Below are positions 1 through 6,661 of a stretch of 12,661 bases of DNA, one piece after another. The stretch lies in NCBI GenBank assembly GCA_002421425.1, contig DIJZ01000021.1:1-12661 (forward strand). Direction: 5' to 3'. The notes below the pieces were generated by a model that saw nothing but the letters and a program-made list of their open reading frames with translations, did not search any database and was not told the origin of the DNA. The stretch comes from Caldifarciminota bacterium UBA5631. GTDB lineage: Bacteria; Hydrothermota; Hydrothermia; UBA1063. The position numbers and the translations under genes are program-made. Position 1 is the stretch's first letter. Each line of letters begins with the position of its first letter.

Positions 1-56
1 AAAAACAGACAACAATCTTGCTTTTGATACAACCTCTTATTTATTTATAAATTGTT

Positions 57-1295
57 CTACACGTATTTTTTAAAGACCAGAGAAACATTATGTCCTCCAA
101 ATGCAAATGAATTGCTGATAGCCACACTAACATTTTGTTTTCTCGATTTATTTGGAACATAATCGAGGTCAAGTTCCGGATCTGGTTCATCAAGATTTAT
201 GGTTGGGGGGATAATTCCATTAACGATTGATAACACGCATACAACTCCTTCAATAGCTCCTGCAGCACCTATTGTATGTCCAATCATTGATTTTGTGGAA
301 GAGATGGGAATTTTATAAGCAATTTCACCAAATACTTTCTTTATAGCCAGAGTTTCGTACATATCATTTAGCATGGTTGATGTTCCATGAGCATTGATAT
401 AATTAACCTCCTCCGGTCTTATTCCACCTTCCTGGATGGCAATCCTCATAGAATTAATAGCGCCTTCACCTTCAGGATGAGGAGCTGTTATGTGGTATGC
501 GTCGGCTGTTGCACCATATCCTGCAATTTCTGCGTATATTTTTGCACCTCTTCTCCTGGCATGTTCAAGTTCTTCTAGAACCACAATTCCTGCCCCCTCA
601 CCCATTACAAAGCCGTCTCTGTCTCTATCAAAAGGTCTTGAAGCCTTTTCTGGTTCGTCATTTCGTGTCGACAATGCTCTCATACTGCAAAAACCTGCAA
701 GACCAATCGGGGTAACAGGTGCTTCTGCACCTCCTGCAATCATTATGTCCGCATCACCGTACTGTATCATTCTGAGAGCGTCGCCAATGGCATGGGCTGA
801 AGACGCACAGGCTGAGACTACCGAGTAATTGGGTCCCTTAAACCCATATCTCATTGAAATAAAGCCTGGAGTGATATCTACAATCATCATCGGAATTAAA
901 AAGGGGCTTATTCTCCTTGGTCCATTTTCGTGAAGTTTTACCACTTCATTTTCAAGAGTCTGAATACCACCAATACCTGAAGATACAATTACTCCAGTTC
1001 TAAACGGATCATATCTGCCGTCCAGTAGCCCTGCGTCTTCCACCGCTTCGTGGGCAGCGTACAGTGCATACTGGGTAACAAGGTCCATTCTCTTAATTTC
1101 CTTAAGGTCCAGCCTTTTTCCGGGGTCAAACCCAACTATTAGTCCTGCAATCTGAGTGGAGTACTGAGATACATCAAATCGGTCGATTTTTGAAACACCG
1201 TTCGAACAGGAAAGGAGCGAATTCCAGAACTCCTTCAAATCTTTTCCAATGGGCGTAATAACACCCATTCCCGTAACAACAACCCTTCTTTTCAT
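57..1295 (-). CDS. fabF: Beta-ketoacyl-ACP synthase II (FabF/KAS II)
   Basis: Condensing enzyme of type II fatty acid synthesis. It joins malonyl-ACP to a growing acyl-ACP with loss of CO2, in the cytoplasm. The 412-residue length is normal for FabF. The thiolase-fold active site is complete: nucleophile C163 in SACASS, H303 in NAHGTST, K335 in SSTKS and H340 in IGHT, with the glycine-rich FAFGGHN gate near residues 397-403. The N-terminus RRVVVTGMGVITPIG is the usual FabF start and supports this ATG. One small oddity is DITPGFIS (about 140-147), where the family usually has a MASG-like stretch. The gene lies 34 nt downstream of acpP on the same strand, and the two act together. I see no clear Shine-Dalgarno sequence before the ATG. 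A TATTTT hexamer sits 6 nt upstream, so coupling to acpP or a weak internal promoter are both possible. No convincing terminator follows within positions 1-56. Confidence 0.97.
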   Translation of the reverse strand: MKRRVVVTGMGVITPIGKDLKEFWNSLLSCSNGVSKIDRFDVSQYSTQIAGLIVGFDPGKRLDLKEIKRMDLVTQYALYAAHEAVEDAGLLDGRYDPFRTGVIVSSGIGGIQTLENEVVKLHENGPRRISPFLIPMMIVDITPGFISMRYGFKGPNYSVVSACASSAHAIGDALRMIQYGDADIMIAGGAEAPVTPIGLAGFCSMRALSTRNDEPEKASRPFDRDRDGFVMGEGAGIVVLEELEHARRRGAKIYAEIAGYGATADAYHITAPHPEGEGAINSMRIAIQEGGIRPEEVNYINAHGTSTMLNDMYETLAIKKVFGEIAYKIPISSTKSMIGHTIGAAGAIEGVVCVLSIVNGIIPPTINLDEPDPELDLDYVPNKSRKQNVSVAISNSFAFGGHNVSLVFKKYV

Positions 1296-1329
1296 ATCTG
1301 TAAAATAGTCTGGAAAATAGTAAAACTAA

Positions 1330-1566
1330 CTACTTTCCTCTCTTTGCCTCAATATAAGCAACCGCATCTTTTACAGTTCTTATTTTCTCCGCATCTTCAT
1401 CAGGAATCTCAATATTGAACTTCTCCTCAATCGCCATAATAAGCTCAACTACATCGAGAGAGTCCGCTCCCAGGTCTTCCATAAACCTGGACTCTGGCTT
1501 TATCTGGTCCTCGGACACTGACAGCTTATCCACTATGATCTCTTTGAGAGCTGCAAATATATCCAT
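1330..1566 (-). CDS. acpP: Acyl carrier protein
   Basis: Small acidic carrier that holds growing acyl chains on a phosphopantetheine arm during fatty acid synthesis. At 78 residues it has the usual ACP length. The attachment site is S36 in GADSLD, followed by the recognition helix DVVELIMAIEEKF and the acidic helix region IPDEDAEKI. A strong ribosome binding site (GGGAGG, plus-strand 1571-1576) precedes the ATG. The gene starts 28 nt after the 3' end of tRNA-Leu with no terminator between, and fabF follows after 34 nt. The arrangement tRNA-acpP-fabF suggests one transcript starting at the promoter upstream of the tRNA. Identification is secure; cotranscription is inferred from spacing. Confidence 0.98.
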   Translation of the reverse strand: MDIFAALKEIIVDKLSVSEDQIKPESRFMEDLGADSLDVVELIMAIEEKFNIEIPDEDAEKIRTVKDAVAYIEAKRGK

Positions 1567-1594
1567 AAATCCCTCCCTTTTTGTGTTCTTTTTA

Positions 1595-1679
1595 TGCCGA
1601 GGGCGGGACTTGAACCCGCACGGAACTTACTTCCACCGCCTCCTGAAGGCGGCGCGTCTGCCAATTCCGCCACCTCGGC
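1595..1679 (-). tRNA. tRNA-Leu (anticodon CAG)
   Basis: Read on the minus strand, the 85 nt fold as a class II tRNA. The acceptor stem is GCCGAGG/CCTCGGC. The anticodon stem is CCGCC/GGCGG with loop TTCAGGA, giving anticodon CAG. A long variable arm has a GGAA/TTCC stem. The T arm is GCGGG-TTCAAGT-CCCGC, and the discriminator base is A. The long variable arm and CAG anticodon identify it as leucine, reading CUG. The 3' CCA is not encoded (the discriminator is followed by TAAA). A near-consensus promoter ends 9 nt upstream of the first base. It lies in the same direction as acpP, 28 nt away. Confidence 0.97.
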
Positions 1680-1688
1680 AGTGGATAA

Positions 1689-1717
1689 ATTTTAGATGAA
1701 CCTAAAGGGAAAGTCAA
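1689..1717 (-). promoter_or_regulatory. Promoter of tRNA-Leu (and probably acpP-fabF)
   Basis: On the minus strand, TTGACT (1712-1717) and TAAAAT (1689-1694) are separated by exactly 17 nt, matching the primary sigma factor consensus at 5 of 6 positions in each box. The -10 box ends 9 nt before the first base of tRNA-Leu, so transcription would start at or just before the mature 5' end. No other promoter-like sequence was seen before acpP, so this one probably serves acpP and fabF too (inference). Confidence 0.72.
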
Positions 1718-1845
1718 ACGTAAAGCCCGTTAGGTGTCACCAGAAAATTCCGGATCGCCATAGTATGCACCAAAGTACACAATCAGAATGTAGAAGTTTG
1801 CATCTTATCACTGGACCCTCAACACTACAAGGTACTTAGATATTC

Positions 1846-1874
1846 TTGATTCGTTTTGCGGGCGACATTAAAAT
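1846..1874 (+). promoter_or_regulatory. Promoter of the GH57 glucanase gene
   Basis: TTGATT (1846-1851) and TAAAAT (1869-1874) are separated by exactly 17 nt. The predicted transcription start, about 1881, would leave a leader of only about 14 nt that contains just the AGGAGG ribosome binding site (1884-1889) before the ATG at 1895. The promoter faces away from the tRNA-Leu promoter in the same 215-bp gap. The sequence between the two is not recognised. It contains two short imperfect palindromes, GGTGTCACC (1733-1741) and CATAGTATG near 1760, which could be regulator sites, though both are short enough to occur by chance. Confidence 0.65.
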
Positions 1875-1894
1875 TTTTCTAACAGGAGGGCAAG

Positions 1895-4800
1895 ATGAGA
1901 TCATATGTATTAACTGTATTGAGTATACTTCTCTTTGCTTCTTCCGTTTCAGGTAGTGTTACATACAGCAACGGGAAAGCATTATTTACCTTTGAAGATG
2001 CGAAAGCGAAAACAGCAATCATAACAGGGAATTTCACAAGCTGGAGTCCAGAAGGAATTAAGATGAAGAAGCAAGATGGGAAGTGGACTGCTGAGATCCA
2101 GCTCGTTCCCGGAATATATGAATATAAGTTCATTATCGACGGAGTCTGGAAAGAAGACCCAGATAATCAATGGAAAGTCCCTGACGGATTTGGCGGTTTC
2201 AACTCGAAATTCACTCTGACCCAGGATGGCAAAATACTTTTTGAAGAACCTGAAAGTGCCCCTGTACCAAAATCATCGGCGCCAATAAAGTCACTGGAAT
2301 TTATTGATGGGAAAGTATATTTCAGATTCTACGAGAAGGACGCAAGGAAAGTATTCCTGGCAGGAACTTTCAACAACTGGAGCCCAAACGCACTCGAAAT
2401 GGAGAACAAGGGACCTTATTTCGAAGCATCTTTGCCATTAAAGCCAGGGGTATACGAATATAAATTCGTCGTTGACGGAATCTGGAAGGAAGACCCATTC
2501 AACGGAAGGAAAGTTCCAGATGGATACGGGGGGTTTAATTCACAGTTTGAACTAACGGAAAAAGGAGAACTTCTTTATACCGTTGGAATCAGGACTCCCG
2601 CAATTCCTGCAAAACTTGACTGGAAGGGCCCAGAATATACATCAGAAGGTATCCTGTTTAGATTCTATGCCCCCGAAGCCCAGGTAGTATACCTCGCCGG
2701 TACATTTAACAACTGGGCACCTACAGGCCTTGCTATGAAACAGGATGAAAATGGTGTGTGGAGCGTTAAAATCCAGCTAATACCAGGAAACTATCAGTAC
2801 AAATTTGTAGTAAACGGAACCCAATGGAAGGAAGACCCTACAAACCCTGCAAAGGTCGATGACGGCTATGGAGGCTTCAACTCGGCATTCAAACTTACCG
2901 ATGACGGGAAAATTCTGCTTGAGGCGGTCTCTCCCTCTACCCTGCCCCAGGAACCAGTTATCAAGAGTTTAAAGAAGAAGGGGACACCCCTTTACCTTGC
3001 AATAGTGTGGCACCAGCACCAACCGCGCTACTATAAGGACCTGAAGACTGGTGAGTCCTTTGCTCCCTGGGTGAGACTTCATGGAATTAAAGATTACTAC
3101 GATATGGCAGCCATATTGTACCGGTATCCAAAAATTAAATTTACCGTTAACCTCACTCCTGTGCTTCTTATGCAACTCCAGGATGCCATCATACTTTACG
3201 ATGAGGGAAAATCTCCAGACGTAGACTTCAGGATGACCCTCAAGAAGGCAGAAGAACTAACCTATGAGGACAAAAAATATTTACTCACAAACTTCTTCAG
3301 CGCCAGCTGGGATAATATGATCGACATTTTTCCAAGGTACAAGGAACTCAGAACCAAGAGAGTCTGGAATCCCGATGGAACAATTAATTTTGACGAATCC
3401 ATAAAAAGATATACCGTACAAGACTTCAGAGATTTGCAGGTTTATTTTAACCTGTGCTGGTTTGATCCCGATTTTAGAACCGGAGAGGTCACCCTTCCAA
3501 CCGGCGAGAAAGTGAGCGTAAAGAAATTTGTTCAGAAGGAAAGAAACTTTTCTGAGCAGGACAAAAAGGAAATCCTTGATATTCAGATGAAAATTCTGAA
3601 GGCCATAATTCCTGTGCATAAGGATCTCCAGAACAAGGGGCAAATTGAAGTTATTACCACTCCATACTATCATCCCATTCTTCCACTGATTTATGATACG
3701 GAGTCTGCTCGGGAAGCAATGCCCAATGCTGTGCTCCCAGATAGATTTTCATGGCCCGAAGACGCAGACTGGCATGTAAAGAAAGCCGTTGAGAAGTATG
3801 CGGAAATTTTTGGTTCAGCACCCAGGGGAATGTGGCCAGCCGAAGGTTCTGTTTCCCACGATATCGTACCCATAGTACGAAGGCACGGTTTTCTGTGGAT
3901 GAGCTCAGATGGGCACGTACTTTCAAGATCCTTAAAGAAAACCTCATTCTCTGAAGACGATCTCTACAGGCCTTATTCGGTGGTAAATGGAGCGGACACT
4001 ATATATATGGTATTCAGGGACACAGACTTATCCGATAGAATAGGATTCAGGTATAAGTCTCTTACAGGGGTGCAGGGTGCAAACGATTTCATAATGCGGT
4101 TATATGAAATCCATTCGCGCTTTGCAGGTGATCCTGAACCCCACCTGGTCACGGTTATACTCGACGGTGAAAATGCATGGGAATGGTATAAAAATGATGC
4201 CAAGGAGTTCTTTCATTCCCTCTACTCTCAGTTAAGCGAAGCAGACTGGGTTGTAACGGTAAAGGCTGGAGAATTTATGAAAATGTTTCCTCCCCAAAGA
4301 GCAATCACACATCTCCATGCGGGCTCCTGGATCAATGCGGACTTTTCTACCTGGATCGGAGAAAATGAAGAAAATCTTGCCTGGAATTACCTTGGAGACG
4401 CGAGAAAAGATTTTGAGAACTTTAAAAAATCCGGCAAATACAACGATAAAACACTGGAAAGAGCCTTCTTAGAGCTGGCTTCCGCTGAGGGAAGCGACTG
4501 GTTCTGGTTCTTTGGGGCCGACCAAAGTGCAGGTGATGACCGTTGGACCGATATTATGTTTAGAAGAACGTTGAAAAATGTTTACGAAATCCTGGGACAG
4601 CCGTCACCGGAATACCTTGACAGATCAATCCTTGAAGAGGCCTCAAAAATACCACAGCCAGGAATGGCAGTGATGGCAAAGTCTGATCCAAGAATCTCTG
4701 CCAGGCTGATTAAAGAAACAAAAGACCCTGAAAATGATGATTACGGACCTGGAACATACCTTTACCCTACAAATGGAGTCTTTAAGAAGGGCATCTTTGA

Positions 4801-5368
4801 CATTAAGGCTCTAAGGATACATGAGACTGAAAAGGATTACATCTTCACACTGGAGGTTGGAGAACTTGATAACCCATGGAGTGCTCCAAATGGTTTCTCT
4901 CAGCAAATAATCTTCATATATTTAGATAACAGGGACGGAGGCTCCAGGGAACCGCTGAAGTCATCTCTGGGCTACAAGACCACAAATCAGTGGGACATTG
5001 GTCTAATCATCAGTGGATGGACTGAGGCATCCGGGATATTCAACTCAAAGCTTGAACTTCTTGCCCAGCCAGACCTTTTCATTGACTATACAAAGAAGGA
5101 AATCGTCTTTACAATTCCCAAAAAGTTTGCAGGAAATATTGACAAAGCCAGAATTGCAGTTACTCTCTATTCCTACGATGGATACGGATACGAATCACTT
5201 CGGAAACTTCAACGGGAAAGAGGCGAATGGGAGTTTGGAGGCGCTATCTCCGAAAGTGCACCGAAAGTAATCGACCTTCTCTATCCTAAACCTGGCTTGC
5301 AGGAAGAAAGCTTAAAGGCTTATGAGAAAGGTTCGATCCCTGAAATTCCTTTTCTGGAATTAAATTAA
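1895..5368 (+). CDS. Secreted GH57 alpha-glucanase (amylopullulanase-like) with three CBM48-like modules
   Basis: A 1157-residue extracellular or periplasmic enzyme predicted to cut alpha-glucans (starch, glycogen, pullulan). Residues 1-20 form a signal peptide, with likely cleavage after VSG. Three tandem CBM48-like glycogen-binding modules follow, at about 22-117, 131-230 and 250-344, each with a WKEDP motif and a GGFNS turn. The GH57 domain spans about 365-820, with WHQHQP (372-377), GQIEVITTPYYHP (582-594), the nucleophile motif MWPAEG (E650), the acid/base motif LDGEN (D757), and HAGSWINADFSTWIG (808-822). A helical part with WFWFFGADQ (about 869-877) follows. From about 943 a DPENDDYGPGTYLYP motif begins a glucodextranase-C-like beta module. 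These motifs fit the amylopullulanase branch better than GH57 branching enzymes, but exact bond specificity cannot be read from sequence. No SLH, LPXTG or transmembrane anchor is seen. The ribosome binding site AGGAGG (1884-1889) supports the start. The gene stands alone and ends 2 nt from the convergent radical SAM gene. Confidence 0.93.
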   Translation: MRSYVLTVLSILLFASSVSGSVTYSNGKALFTFEDAKAKTAIITGNFTSWSPEGIKMKKQDGKWTAEIQLVPGIYEYKFIIDGVWKEDPDNQWKVPDGFGGFNSKFTLTQDGKILFEEPESAPVPKSSAPIKSLEFIDGKVYFRFYEKDARKVFLAGTFNNWSPNALEMENKGPYFEASLPLKPGVYEYKFVVDGIWKEDPFNGRKVPDGYGGFNSQFELTEKGELLYTVGIRTPAIPAKLDWKGPEYTSEGILFRFYAPEAQVVYLAGTFNNWAPTGLAMKQDENGVWSVKIQLIPGNYQYKFVVNGTQWKEDPTNPAKVDDGYGGFNSAFKLTDDGKILLEAVSPSTLPQEPVIKSLKKKGTPLYLAIVWHQHQPRYYKDLKTGESFAPWVRLHGIKDYYDMAAILYRYPKIKFTVNLTPVLLMQLQDAIILYDEGKSPDVDFRMTLKKAEELTYEDKKYLLTNFFSASWDNMIDIFPRYKELRTKRVWNPDGTINFDESIKRYTVQDFRDLQVYFNLCWFDPDFRTGEVTLPTGEKVSVKKFVQKERNFSEQDKKEILDIQMKILKAIIPVHKDLQNKGQIEVITTPYYHPILPLIYDTESAREAMPNAVLPDRFSWPEDADWHVKKAVEKYAEIFGSAPRGMWPAEGSVSHDIVPIVRRHGFLWMSSDGHVLSRSLKKTSFSEDDLYRPYSVVNGADTIYMVFRDTDLSDRIGFRYKSLTGVQGANDFIMRLYEIHSRFAGDPEPHLVTVILDGENAWEWYKNDAKEFFHSLYSQLSEADWVVTVKAGEFMKMFPPQRAITHLHAGSWINADFSTWIGENEENLAWNYLGDARKDFENFKKSGKYNDKTLERAFLELASAEGSDWFWFFGADQSAGDDRWTDIMFRRTLKNVYEILGQPSPEYLDRSILEEASKIPQPGMAVMAKSDPRISARLIKETKDPENDDYGPGTYLYPTNGVFKKGIFDIKALRIHETEKDYIFTLEVGELDNPWSAPNGFSQQIIFIYLDNRDGGSREPLKSSLGYKTTNQWDIGLIISGWTEASGIFNSKLELLAQPDLFIDYTKKEIVFTIPKKFAGNIDKARIAVTLYSYDGYGYESLRKLQRERGEWEFGGAISESAPKVIDLLYPKPGLQEESLKAYEKGSIPEIPFLELN
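1958..2926 (+). repeat. Three tandem CBM48-like coding repeats within the GH57 gene
   Basis: Three in-frame repeats of about 95 codons each (about 1958-2245, 2285-2584 and 2642-2926) encode related beta-sandwich modules. Each has a GxFxxWxP-type start (GNFTSWSP, GTFNNWSP, GTFNNWAP), then YEYKF or YQYKF, then WKEDP, then GFGGFNS or GYGGFNS, and ends with a DGKILF-like strand. Modules 2 and 3 share the GTFNNW motif and look closest in that segment. Module 3 has an extra residue before WKEDP and DDGYGG in place of PDGYGG. The copies have clearly diverged at the DNA level, so the duplication is not recent. Confidence 0.88.
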
Positions 5369-5370
5369 CT

Positions 5371-6657
5371 TCAGGAGGACCGGAGGGCGTTTTTAAGGTT
5401 TTTCAGATAGTTGACCCTTTCAAATCCGTAAAGAAGGAGTGGAAAGACAGAATTGTTCGTCAAAAGTGGATCTGTTAGAGAATACTTGCGGATCGCCTCG
5501 TCACCCACAGGAGTGCCGGGAATCGGAGAAAACTCAGACAAAGATACGTTAATCCCGAAGCTGGAAATTACTCTTATGTTTTCTTCAACTTCTTCATATT
5601 CCTGACCGGGAATGCCGAGGAGGATGTATGCCGTTATTTGACTTCTCTGAAAACCCGCTTTGAATAAATTCTCGAGGGCGTCCTTCAGATCTATGAAAGA
5701 TAGCTTCTCTCCAACCTTTCTCAATAGCTGAGGGTTCAGAGTCTCAACTCCGAGGTAGATTGTTACAAAGCCCATTTCTTTCAAAAGTCTTGCTGTCTCG
5801 AAGTCAATCTTCCTTACATGAATAGCGTTAGGAGTGTGAAATCTTATTTTTCCAATCAATTTCCTTTGCTTGAGTTCCTCATAAAGCCTGAAAAGACCTT
5901 CATCAATTCTATAAAGCAAAGCATCATCGTAAAAAACGTAGTCGGAAATCTCCCTTTGAAAATACAATCGCTCTATGAGTTCAGCATATTTTTTAATATC
6001 CATCACTCTGAATGTTGTCTTCAAAAGGCACGAGGCACAGTACGCACATTTCAGAGGGCATCCTTCGGTGATTCTAATTACGGCATAATATAACTTTTCA
6101 TAGACATCGTAACAGGGAGTTTCATCCAAAGGGTTTATTTCCAGAGGAGTGCTAGTAAGCGAGCTCCAATCATCTCCTATAACAACTTTATCAACGCCAA
6201 GATTTCTGTAAAAATCAGGCATCAAAGTTGCGGCAATTCCCCCAGCGAAAATTTCAGCACCTGGCCAGTGCTCCCTCACGGTATCTATAACCTCTCGTAC
6301 CCCAGTGTACCAGTATGTCATACCAGTAGTGATAAACACAAAGTCGTAGTTCTTTCTACCTGCGAATTCAAGAAAAATGGAACGTGGAAGCCCGTACCTT
6401 TTGAATTTTCTTGGCACAAAGGAAATTACTTCTGGCTTTTTCACTTCTTCACTGAAGAATTTTCCCCTGCCAAACTCATCAGTCTTCAAATTCAACGCAT
6501 TATAAAAAGGATGACCCCTATCAAGAAAATCAAAGAAATCGTGCGGTATGTTTTTTCTTCTAAACGCTTCAGCGATCCTCAAAAGCCCATAAGGTTTCAG
6601 CCAGAAATCATGCAGTGCAAAATCGTAAACCGGTGGATTTACCAGTAGCACCTTCAT
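5371..6657 (-). CDS. Radical SAM protein with N-terminal B12-binding-like domain, function unknown
   Basis: A 428-residue protein whose first ~175 residues resemble the Rossmann-like cobalamin-binding domain common in this superfamily. It starts VLLVNPP, with FVFITTGMTYW and AEIFAGGIAATL later. I do not see the classical DxHxxG cobalamin-ligand motif, so true B12 binding is uncertain. The radical SAM core follows, with [4Fe-4S] ligands C200, C204 and C207 in CPLKCAYC and an extra nearby C210. Later segments FYDDALL, VTIYLGVETL and FSPIPGTP are typical of the radical SAM barrel in tRNA- and cofactor-modifying families. The substrate cannot be named. It is the last gene of the folD-fhs operon, 4 nt after the larger radical SAM gene, with no good ribosome binding site, so translation is probably coupled. 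Its stop codon lies 2 nt from that of the convergent glucanase. Confidence 0.85.
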   Translation of the reverse strand: MKVLLVNPPVYDFALHDFWLKPYGLLRIAEAFRRKNIPHDFFDFLDRGHPFYNALNLKTDEFGRGKFFSEEVKKPEVISFVPRKFKRYGLPRSIFLEFAGRKNYDFVFITTGMTYWYTGVREVIDTVREHWPGAEIFAGGIAATLMPDFYRNLGVDKVVIGDDWSSLTSTPLEINPLDETPCYDVYEKLYYAVIRITEGCPLKCAYCASCLLKTTFRVMDIKKYAELIERLYFQREISDYVFYDDALLYRIDEGLFRLYEELKQRKLIGKIRFHTPNAIHVRKIDFETARLLKEMGFVTIYLGVETLNPQLLRKVGEKLSFIDLKDALENLFKAGFQRSQITAYILLGIPGQEYEEVEENIRVISSFGINVSLSEFSPIPGTPVGDEAIRKYSLTDPLLTNNSVFPLLLYGFERVNYLKNLKNALRSS

Positions 6658-6661
6658 AAAT

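Noticed and set aside
1..56. Possible terminator after fabF
   Set aside because: On the minus strand an AACAAT/ATTGTT pair is followed after a few bases by a T run, but the stem is only 6 weak pairs around a loop of about 30 nt. Not convincing.
387..828. Several overlapping plus-strand open frames opposite fabF
   Set aside because: They lie antisense to a clearly conserved gene, show no recognisable domain, and their low-complexity composition is that of a shadow frame.
1415..1699. 94-codon plus-strand open frame spanning acpP and tRNA-Leu
   Set aside because: It runs antisense through both acpP and the tRNA, has no ribosome binding site, and is explained by the reverse complement of real genes.
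3281..3947. Minus-strand open frames of 97 and 130 codons inside the glucanase gene
   Set aside because: The plus-strand frame carries catalytic GH57 motifs across this region; the antisense products match nothing recognisable.
5013..5270. 85-codon plus-strand open frame within the C-terminal module of the glucanase
   Set aside because: It is a shifted frame of the same strand inside a well-supported coding region, with no ribosome binding site.
1895..5368. Reading the large gene as a GH57 glycogen branching enzyme
   Set aside because: Branching enzymes of this family are shorter and cytoplasmic. The signal peptide, the binding modules, and the HAGSWINADFSTWIG and WFWFFGADQ segments fit the secreted amylopullulanase branch better.
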